Positions 58,579-64,000 of a stretch of 64,000 nt of DNA are shown piece after piece. Origin of the DNA: Mesorhizobium sp. J8 (GTDB taxonomy: Bacteria > Pseudomonadota > Alphaproteobacteria > Rhizobiales > Rhizobiaceae); contig NZ_AP024109.1 of assembly GCF_016591715.1 (NCBI RefSeq), positions 2,790,001 through 2,854,000 on the forward strand, read 5' to 3'. The position numbers were made by a program, and so were the translations under genes. The notes under the pieces are model-generated. The model worked only from the letters and a program-made list of their open reading frames with translations, had not been told where the DNA came from and did no database searches. Each line of letters starts with the position of its first letter. Positions within the stretch are counted from its first letter, which is position 1.

Positions 58579-59505
58579 ATGCCGCGCTGGGTCAACGCAG
58601 GCTGGACAATCCTCAAGGAAAGCGTGTCCGGTTATATTGCCGACAATGCGCTGAGCCACGGCGCGGCAATGGCATTTTACGCCACCACGTCGCTGGCACC
58701 GATCCTGCTGATCGTGGTCGCGATCGCCGGGTTCGTCATCGGCAACGATGCCGCGCAACTCGCACTCTCCGCGCAAATATCGGGCGTCATGGGTTCGCAG
58801 AGCGCCGATCTTCTCAAGGCAACGGTCGAGACCGCCTCGCACGGCTCGTCGGGCACTTTGGCCACCTTGATCGGGCTAGTCACGCTCTTGATCACCGCTT
58901 CCGGCGTCTTCGGCGAGATGCAGCAGACGTTGAACGAGATCTGGAAGGTCAAGCCCAGCGCCGTGTCGTTTTCGCGCCTGCTGCGGGCGAGGGCGGTAAG
59001 TCTCGGCCTTGTGGCGGCGCTGGGTTTTCTGCTGCTGGTGTCACTTGCGGCCAGCACTGCGATCGCCGCGCTTGGCGAAGTCATTAACCGCAGCCTGCCG
59101 TTTGGAACGCTGATCGTCAGCGGCATCAACACGGTCGTCTCCTTCGCGTTGATCGCGTTGCTCTTCGCGGCCATCTACAAGGTTCTGCCGGACCGAGAGC
59201 TCAAATGGCGCGACGTCGGAGTCGGCGCGCTGGTCACGTCGTTGCTCTTCACCATCGGCAAATCGCTGATCGGCTGGTATATCGGCACCAGCGCCATCGC
59301 CACTTCCTACGGCGCGGCGGGGGCGCTGATGGTTGTGCTGGTCTGGGTCTATTATTCGGCACAGATCTTCCTCTTCGGCGCCGAGATCACGCGCGCCTAT
59401 TCGGTGCGCAGCGGCAGCCGCACGGATCTTGCGCCTGTGGTGGCAGCCAAGCAGCCGCCGGCGACCGCCAGCCCGCCCCCGGTACGTGGAAAATCCCGGC
59501 TTTGA
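58579..59505 (+). CDS. YihY/BrkB-family inner-membrane protein
   Basis: A 308-residue membrane protein with about six hydrophobic helices. The YihY/virulence factor BrkB hallmark is the N-terminal GAAMAFYATTSLAPILLIVV region near residue 32 and the VLVWVYYSAQIFLFGAEITR segment near 254. Length is typical. The role of this family (once annotated RNase BN) is not settled. It lies 9 bp after the flavoprotein gene in the same operon. Confidence 0.88.
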   Translation: MPRWVNAGWTILKESVSGYIADNALSHGAAMAFYATTSLAPILLIVVAIAGFVIGNDAAQLALSAQISGVMGSQSADLLKATVETASHGSSGTLATLIGLVTLLITASGVFGEMQQTLNEIWKVKPSAVSFSRLLRARAVSLGLVAALGFLLLVSLAASTAIAALGEVINRSLPFGTLIVSGINTVVSFALIALLFAAIYKVLPDRELKWRDVGVGALVTSLLFTIGKSLIGWYIGTSAIATSYGAAGALMVVLVWVYYSAQIFLFGAEITRAYSVRSGSRTDLAPVVAAKQPPATASPPPVRGKSRL

Positions 59506-59682
59506 AGTCGCGGTATGCATAGTCCTCTCCAGCCTGATCGCGGCGCTGATACTCCAGATCGGTGGCAAGCGTAGTTGAACCGAGCCGGCGCCGGGCCGCC
59601 ACGTGTTCCGGAAGAATCTCAGCGGTGCCGTCGCCGGAAACACTCAACTGCTGAACCGGCCGACTTGTCGGGGGACGGACGC

Positions 59683-59931
59683 TCAGCTTCGACGGCCCAT
59701 GGGCCTGAATTCGAAGATGCCGGGCCGCAGCCGCGTCGGCGGCCTGTCGGTCAGCTCGACGACCCGGATCCATTTGTCGGCATCGCCGCGCAACGTGATC
59801 TCGACGCCGAGCGCCATCCGGGCAGCCTCGAAGGGCGCCATCGCCTCGACGGCATGGCTTGCAATGACGGTTTCGCCATCCATCTCTTCGACGCGATAAG
59901 CCCTCAATCCTCGCGCTCCCCGACCTATCAC
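59683..59931 (-). CDS. Small hypothetical protein
   Basis: An 82-residue protein with an alternating beta/alpha pattern (YRVEEMDGETVIASHAVEAM; KWIRVVELTDRPPTRLRPGI). The coding character is good, with GC-rich third positions. No family recognised. It lies alone between brkB-like and the second Crp/Fnr gene; the 177-bp stretch 59506-59682 shows nothing. Confidence 0.55.
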   Translation of the reverse strand: MIGRGARGLRAYRVEEMDGETVIASHAVEAMAPFEAARMALGVEITLRGDADKWIRVVELTDRPPTRLRPGIFEFRPMGRRS

Positions 59932-59979
59932 TCTGGCCGCAAATGCGGGTGGTGAAATTGCATTTGATAGCGACGGCGA

Positions 59980-60699
59980 TCAGCGAGGCTCATGCGTCAT
60001 CGAAAGATAGGTCGGGTCGAATTCGGCGATCTGCTGCAGCTTCTGCCAGTCGAGGACCGTCACCGTATGGCTCGCCCAGGCGATCACACCGCTGTTGCGC
60101 AGCGCGCTGATGACGCGGTTCATATGCACCACCGACAGGCCCAGCACGTCGGCGAGCTCAGCCTGCGAAACTGGCAAATGGAAGCTCATGCCGTTGGTGC
60201 GCTTCACCACTTGCAGCCTGACGAACAGCTCGCAGAACAGATGCGCCAGATGCGAGACTTTCGAGCGCCGCCCCATGGCGACGATCCACTCGCGGTGGAT
60301 GGCGCCGTCGATCAGCGTGTCGAGCCACAAGAGCCGCGTCAGGTGCGGCGCCCGCTCGGTGATGCTGCGCAGCTTCGAATGGTCGGCCAGGATGACGCGG
60401 CAGGGCGAGAGCGCGATGACGCCGTGGTCCATCGTCTTCAGCAGGAAGGCGTAGAGATCGACGAAATCGCCTGGAACTTGCAGCGAGGTGAACTGCCGGC
60501 CGCCATCGGCAAGCACTTTGTAGCGCGCGGCGAGCCCGTCGAGGATGAGCGTGCTGTAGGCCGGACGCGATCCGGACGCAACGATATCCTGCCCGGCGGC
60601 GAAGCTGCGCTCGCCCGCCATGAGGTCGCCGAGCAGCGCCTGCTCTTCGTCCGATAGGCTGTCATGCTGGCCGAGATTCAGGAAAAGCGATTCAAGCAT
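59980..60699 (-). CDS. Crp/Fnr-family regulator (paralogue B)
   Basis: A 239-residue paralogue of the 54062 gene, the same length and near identical in the sensor loop (VDLYAFLLKTMDHGVIALSP) and DNA-recognition helix (QAELADVLGLSVVHMNRVIS). It lies in inverted orientation about 6 kb away. It starts at ATG 60699. No cysteine cluster is present. Because the recognition helices are nearly identical, both probably bind the same sites and may differ in signal or timing. Confidence 0.85.
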   Translation of the reverse strand: MLESLFLNLGQHDSLSDEEQALLGDLMAGERSFAAGQDIVASGSRPAYSTLILDGLAARYKVLADGGRQFTSLQVPGDFVDLYAFLLKTMDHGVIALSPCRVILADHSKLRSITERAPHLTRLLWLDTLIDGAIHREWIVAMGRRSKVSHLAHLFCELFVRLQVVKRTNGMSFHLPVSQAELADVLGLSVVHMNRVISALRNSGVIAWASHTVTVLDWQKLQQIAEFDPTYLSMTHEPR

Positions 60700-60942
60700 T
60701 CATGTCTTCCATGAGCGGGCCGAGCGGGCCCGTTCACAGGGGATGTCACAAGTGATTCAAAACAGGCGCGTTTGACGAGGTATGGGGTTGTTGGTCAGAG
60801 CGCGCTAACATTTGATAATTCGGAGCTTTTTCCCCTGCGAAATGCCGAAAGGCATGGTCGGTCTGGCGGCCTGAGGTCGGCTCGCATCAATTCGCCGTCG
60901 GCGCTTGTCCGGACCGTGGGCGTGATCGAAGCTGTGAAAAGG

Positions 60943-61122
60943 TTAGGGTTTGGGCGTCTCGTCGCTAGGTCGCTTCGAAACAATCGGCAATCCTGGGCGC
61001 ACCAGATGCTCGGTGCGGCGCAACAATTCGCGAGAGCGCTCGATGGCGTCCTTGCTGCCTTGGACCAGCTGGCTCTGGAAGGATTCGCGTGCGCGCGGCA
61101 GCACGGTTTTTGGTTGAGGCAC
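60943..61122 (-). CDS. Small protein of unknown function (59 aa)
   Basis: A GTG-start frame from 61122 to TAA at 60943-60945, coding 59 residues beginning MPQPKTVLPRARESFQSQLV with GGGAGAG 6 nt ahead. The central helix (KDAIERSRELLRRTEHLVRP) is amphipathic and charged, and the tail is Pro/Ser-rich. It is just under common ORF-size limits, yet codon use and ribosome site support it. Function unknown; it neighbours another small helical protein (61219). Confidence 0.6.
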   Translation of the reverse strand: MPQPKTVLPRARESFQSQLVQGSKDAIERSRELLRRTEHLVRPGLPIVSKRPSDETPKP

Positions 61123-61218
61123 AGGGCTCTCCCGTTTTCAGACGGGAGCGCGTTCGTCGTCTCTCAGCCGCCAATGGTGTCCAGTGGATGGTTACCGGCG
61201 ATGACAGTAACCTAGAGC

Positions 61219-61425
61219 CTATCCGCCTTCGGTCAAGTTCAGGTCTGCACGGTTGGGCGGTGATGTCCCACCTGGCTGGTTTCGAACCGCCGCAAGCTGC
61301 TGGACGAGCGCCCTGGATTGCTCGACATAAGCTCGGGCCAGTTTCCTCATGCGGCTGTTTTCGAAGCGCAAGGCTTTCGCCTGTTCAATGACCAGAAAAT
61401 TTGTGTCGAGAATATCCATGGCCAC
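61219..61425 (-). CDS. Small helical protein
   Basis: A 68-residue protein starting at GTG 61425 or ATG 61419 (MDILDTNFLVIEQAKALRFE). The middle is a long charged helix (NSRMRKLARAYVEQSRALVQ), probably a coiled coil; the tail is Gly/Pro-rich. It is 97 bp upstream of the 59-residue gene on the same strand. A weak EcfG-like site (GGAAC, 17 nt, ATT) lies at 61430-61454. Confidence 0.55.
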   Translation of the reverse strand: MAMDILDTNFLVIEQAKALRFENSRMRKLARAYVEQSRALVQQLAAVRNQPGGTSPPNRADLNLTEGG

Positions 61426-61505
61426 GACAAATGCCGCTCGTACCTGAAAGTTCCTGCTCGTATCGGGATTATGTCGCGTCTCACCCAGGTGCCGTGAGGT
61501 GTCTC

Positions 61506-62909
61506 ATGCGCGATGCGACTGCGTCAGCCCTGGCCTGTGGAAAGCGACGTCAGATGGCGCGGGAGGAGCGTCGCGGCCGGATACCGAATCCGGATAAATC
61601 TGATGGTGCCGGTACATCTGCGATTGAATCTCTGCCGCCGGCCACATCGGGGCAAGTCATGTCGGCTTCATGGACTAGAGAACATCATGCGGCGCAGGAC
61701 TTCGTCGCCTCATCCTGTCGTCCCGAACACGACGAGGCCGGGCTGGAGTCGATCGAGAAGGCGGCTGATCGGGTTCTCGAGGAAACGGGAATCCGCTTCC
61801 TGGACGATCCGCAGACCATCGACATGCTGAAGCAGATAGGCGGTGTGGCGAGCGGCGATGTCGTGCGACTGGACGGGACGGAGCTGCGCAGCATCATACG
61901 CCGGCACGCGCCGGCAAAATTCTTGCTGCGCGGCAGGAATCCGGCGCGGGATACGCTGGTGGGGGCAAGCGCACCGCCCGTTTTTGCGCCGATCTACGGC
62001 GCGCCCAATGTCGTGCTCGGCAATGGCAAGAGGGTGGCTGGCACTCGGCAGATCTACGCTGAGCTTGTCGCCGCCGCGCATGCCGCGCTGGGACTCACCA
62101 ACACTGGGCAGATGATCTGCGTGATGGAGGACGTCCCTGAAGACCGGCGGCCGCTGGAGATGCTGCTTGCGCATCTCATCCATTCCGACAAGCCGTTCAT
62201 GGGCAGCATCGCTTCGCCGGCGGCCGCGGAGGCGGTGGCCGACCTGACCGCCGCGGCGGTCGGGCGGCCGGCGGCTGCCCGCGAGTGCAACCTTCTCCAC
62301 CTGATAAACGCCACGCCGCCGCTCACCTATTGGCCGAACCCGCTGAAGTGCCTGCGGGCGATCGCGCTGAAGGGCGAGGCGAGCATGGTCTCGTCCTATA
62401 TGATGATGGGCGCGACCTCGCCCGTCACCGTGGCCGGCGCGCTTATCCAGGGTTATGCGGAGGTGCTGGCCGGGCTGGCGCTGGCGCAACTCTGGCGTCC
62501 AGGCGCGCCGGTGGTGATGGGCATCCTTGCCTATCCGTTCGATATGCGCCGGATGCTGCCCGATTTCGGCGATCCAGCCTCGCAGCTCGTCCAGCACTAC
62601 GCGGCGAAATTGGGCAGGCGGCTCGGCGTGCCGGTGCGGGGCGACGGCGCCATCACCTCGGCCAAGGTCGACGACGCGCAATCCGGCGCCGAAGGGGGGA
62701 GGGTGCTTTCGGCGGCTGTGTCCTCAGGCGCGCATTTCATCCTGCACGCCACAGGCTGGCTGGAGCAGGGCCGCACGGTGTCCCTCGAAAAATTCCACCG
62801 TGATGCCGCTGCGCTGGCGGAACTCGGCCATGGCAAGCCCGCCGATCTGCCGATGCACCTTGACCATGGGATCGAGGCGGAGATACGCGGCCGCCTCGCG
62901 CAATCTTGA
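61506..62909 (+). CDS. MttB-family (trimethylamine/betaine) corrinoid methyltransferase, non-pyrrolysine
   Basis: A protein of up to 467 residues of the COG5598 / MttB superfamily. The conserved TIM-barrel part runs from about EKAADRVLEETGIRF to the C-terminus and includes PVFAPIYGAPNVVLGNGKRV and ATSPVTVAGALIQGYAEVLA. No in-frame amber codon occurs, so it is a non-Pyl member such as glycine betaine methyltransferase (MtgB) types. Methyl transfer would need a corrinoid partner, which is not seen nearby. The start is uncertain: ATG 61506 has GAGGTG ahead, but ATG 61554 or 61659 also fit. Confidence 0.75.
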   Translation: MRDATASALACGKRRQMAREERRGRIPNPDKSDGAGTSAIESLPPATSGQVMSASWTREHHAAQDFVASSCRPEHDEAGLESIEKAADRVLEETGIRFLDDPQTIDMLKQIGGVASGDVVRLDGTELRSIIRRHAPAKFLLRGRNPARDTLVGASAPPVFAPIYGAPNVVLGNGKRVAGTRQIYAELVAAAHAALGLTNTGQMICVMEDVPEDRRPLEMLLAHLIHSDKPFMGSIASPAAAEAVADLTAAAVGRPAAARECNLLHLINATPPLTYWPNPLKCLRAIALKGEASMVSSYMMMGATSPVTVAGALIQGYAEVLAGLALAQLWRPGAPVVMGILAYPFDMRRMLPDFGDPASQLVQHYAAKLGRRLGVPVRGDGAITSAKVDDAQSGAEGGRVLSAAVSSGAHFILHATGWLEQGRTVSLEKFHRDAAALAELGHGKPADLPMHLDHGIEAEIRGRLAQS

Positions 62910-62923
62910 CTAGCGCACACGAA

Positions 62924-62952
62924 AAGGGCGCTGCCGCGAAGACAGCGCCCTT
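62924..62952 (-). terminator. Terminator between convergent mttB-like and csbD genes
   Basis: AAGGGCGCTG (62924-62933) pairs perfectly with CAGCGCCCTT (62943-62952) around a 9-nt loop. The minus strand continues with TTTTC after the stem, ending the CsbD transcript; the plus strand has only a weak T-run. Confidence 0.75.
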
Positions 62953-62970
62953 CGTTCAGGGGCAGGCCTG

Positions 62971-63174
62971 CTACCAGCTCTGCATGCTGTACCAGTCGTC
63001 GACATCGCGGCGAACGCGATCCTTCTCAAGGCCGTAACGTTCCTGGATCTTGCCTTCAAGCTGGTCGCGCTTGCCCGCGATGCGGTCGAGGTCATCGTCG
63101 GTGAGTTTTCCCCACTGTTCCTTGACCTTGCCCTTCACCTGTTTCCAATTGCCTTCGACGCGGTTCCAATCCAT
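62971..63174 (-). CDS. csbD: CsbD-family stress protein
   Basis: A 67-residue CsbD protein starting MDWNRVEGNWKQVKGKVKEQ at 63174 with AGGAGG 9 nt ahead. The charged helix GKVKEQWGKLTDDDLDRIAG and the family-wide GKRDQLEGKIQERYG segment are clear. CsbD proteins are general-stress proteins of unknown mechanism. Upstream frames to 63303 are ignored because the strong ribosome site fixes the start. A clean EcfG promoter precedes it. Confidence 0.9.
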   Translation of the reverse strand: MDWNRVEGNWKQVKGKVKEQWGKLTDDDLDRIAGKRDQLEGKIQERYGLEKDRVRRDVDDWYSMQSW

Positions 63175-63204
63175 TTGCAGGGCCTCCTGTTGAACACGAA
63201 GGCT

Positions 63205-63229
63205 AACGGCAGCGCGGCCGCGCGGTTCC
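63205..63229 (-). promoter_or_regulatory. EcfG-type promoter of csbD
   Basis: On the minus strand GGAAC (63229-63225), 16 nt and CGTT, the full consensus GGAAC-N16-CGTT. The -10 end lies 31 bp before the ATG, leaving room for the AGGAGG. This is the best EcfG match in the window. Confidence 0.8.
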
Positions 63230-63304
63230 TGCCAAAAAGCGTTTCTCCAGCAACGCCGAGCCCCGAAGAGATGGTTCATTTGGCCGTCACAGTGGAGCGG
63301 CAAA

Positions 63305-63386
63305 TTGACAAGTGCTGAGCCAGGCCCCTCCGGTCAGCATGTTCCCAAGACCTCTCCTGCCCGGTCCCTGGTCCGGGCTTCTTTTT
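63305..63386 (+). ncRNA. Possible small RNA or leader with intrinsic terminator
   Basis: In the 420-bp gap 63175-63594, TTGACA (63305-63310) is followed by C-rich sequence (GGCCCCTCC, then CCTCTCCTG) and a terminator: GCCCGG (63359-63364) with CCGGGC (63373-63378) and TTCTTTTT. No -10 box is obvious. The stretch could be a short regulatory RNA with anti-Shine-Dalgarno-like C tracts, or the 3' end of an unrecognised transcript. No protein frame is convincing here. Confidence 0.35.
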
Positions 63387-63523
63387 AGCTGTGCCTCGGA
63401 GGTCGTGGTCTGAAAAAATTCGCAAGGGGCGGAACATTCGCCCGACGCCGATGTTCTTGAATGCAGTATGGCGCGCAGCCCGCCCCCCCGCGAAAGGCGC
63501 GTCATCTGGGCTCGTACCCGAGC

Positions 63524-63561
63524 AAAGCCCGCTTCGGCCGTCCCTCGCCGGGGCGGGCTTT
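63524..63561 (+). terminator. Hairpin upstream of the HD-domain gene
   Basis: AAAGCCCGC (63524-63532) pairs perfectly with GCGGGCTTT (63553-63561) around a 20-nt loop that itself contains CCGTCCCTCGCCGG. It lies 34 bp before the next start codon and could terminate transcription arriving from the left or act as a leader hairpin. Confidence 0.5.
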
Positions 63562-63594
63562 ATCGTGCCGGGAAGTGACGAGATTGGAAGGATT

Positions 63595-64000
63595 ATGTTC
63601 CACCGGGCAGCGAAGATCGCAGAGCAGGCTCACAGCGGTCAGAAGGACAAGACCGGCAGGCCCTACATCGAACATCTGAGGCGCGTCGCCGAGGCCGTCG
63701 AGACGCTGGATGAAAAGACCGTCGCCTATCTGCATGACATCGTCGAAAAAGGCGAGGGCTGGAGCCTCGAACGGCTCGAACAGGCTGGCTTCAGTTCATC
63801 CGTTGTCGCGGCCGTCGACGCGCTGACGAAACGGATGGACGAAAGCGAGCAGGGGTTCATCTGCCGCGCAGCCTCGAACCCGCTCGCCAGGTCGATAAAG
63901 GAAGCCGATCTGAAAGATAATCTATGGCAGGCACATCAGGCTGGGCTTTCCCCAGCTCGATATGAAACGGGCCTTGCGGTGCTGCATGGATTGAACGCCA
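63595..64000 (+). CDS. HD-domain protein, RelA/SpoT N-terminal-like (partial)
   Basis: The first 135 residues of a gene running past the right edge. It starts MFHRAAKIAEQAHSGQKDKT at 63595 with GGAAGG ahead. The metal-dependent phosphohydrolase pattern is visible: HSGQ, then GRPYIEHLRRVAEAV, VAYLHDIVEKGEGW and ADLKDNL. Small proteins of this kind are single-domain (p)ppGpp-hydrolase-like or nucleotide phosphohydrolases. The sequence ends inside the frame, so any C-terminal domain is unknown. Confidence 0.7.
   Translation, partial: MFHRAAKIAEQAHSGQKDKTGRPYIEHLRRVAEAVETLDEKTVAYLHDIVEKGEGWSLERLEQAGFSSSVVAAVDALTKRMDESEQGFICRAASNPLARSIKEADLKDNLWQAHQAGLSPARYETGLAVLHGLNA

Noticed and set aside
61401..62909. 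Pyrrolysine-containing MttB
   Set aside because: The frame has no internal amber codon, so this is a non-Pyl superfamily member.
1..64000. tRNA, rRNA, CRISPR, insertion sequences or prophage
   Set aside because: No cloverleaf with T-loop consensus, spacer-repeat array, transposase or phage gene was found by eye.

Overview
The window looks like chromosomal DNA of a Rhizobiales alphaproteobacterium, most likely Mesorhizobium or a close relative. The evidence is the high GC with strong third-position GC in the coding frames, Liv-type transport, several rhizobial small-protein families (DUF982, DUF1127, DUF3606, DUF6894), EcfG-type stress promoters, and short palindromic repeats built on ATCTCCCC/GGGGAGAT. 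No rRNA, tRNA, CRISPR array, insertion sequence or phage gene was seen. About 70 genes are supported.

Region by region: 1-6.7 kb is a surface-polysaccharide cluster (end of a membrane protein, a Tat-exported GH5 hydrolase, two glycosyltransferases, a flippase and a FemAB-like acyltransferase). 7-12 kb is a non-homologous end-joining island: ligD, ku and a TPR protein whose start overlaps the ku stop. 12-16 kb holds a small hydrolase, exonuclease III, an unlisted 33-residue RiPP-like precursor and a membrane WD40 protein. 16-27.4 kb is a catabolic region: a three-gene cytochrome c / 2Fe-2S / molybdopterin dehydrogenase operon, an amidase, an MFS exporter with a divergent LysR, an isochorismatase-like hydrolase, a GFA protein and a cytosine-deaminase-like amidohydrolase. 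A second RiPP-like precursor follows at 27.4 kb.

28-36 kb is mixed metabolism (ABM and GYD small proteins, a PLP aminotransferase, a PEBP protein, a YghU-type GST, a catalytically degenerate HtrA-like protein, LysR, SDR, YdeI-like and a His/Lys-rich exported protein). 36.4-45.7 kb is an amino-acid block: a complete branched-chain-type ABC transporter, then a divergent Lrp regulator facing two tandem diaminopropionate ammonia-lyase paralogues and an M20 hydrolase. Both lyase genes carry the same 12-bp motif in their upstream DNA. 45.8-50.4 kb has a PAS-PAS-GGDEF-EAL protein and azlCD with its own divergent Lrp.

50.4-63.3 kb is a general-stress and small-protein region. Four promoters of the form GGAAC-N17-GTT precede minus-strand stress genes (a four-gene operon, a KGG protein, a 61-residue protein and CsbD). 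Two near-identical Crp/Fnr regulators in inverted orientation lie at about 54.1 and 60.7 kb. An MttB-family methyltransferase and the start of an HD-domain protein end the window.

Main points for follow-up are the two orphan peptides sharing a lasso-type leader (one too short for routine ORF calling), the EcfG promoter set, two or three C-rich intergenic small-RNA candidates with intrinsic terminators, the tandem lyases with a shared promoter motif, and the protease-like protein that has lost its catalytic triad.
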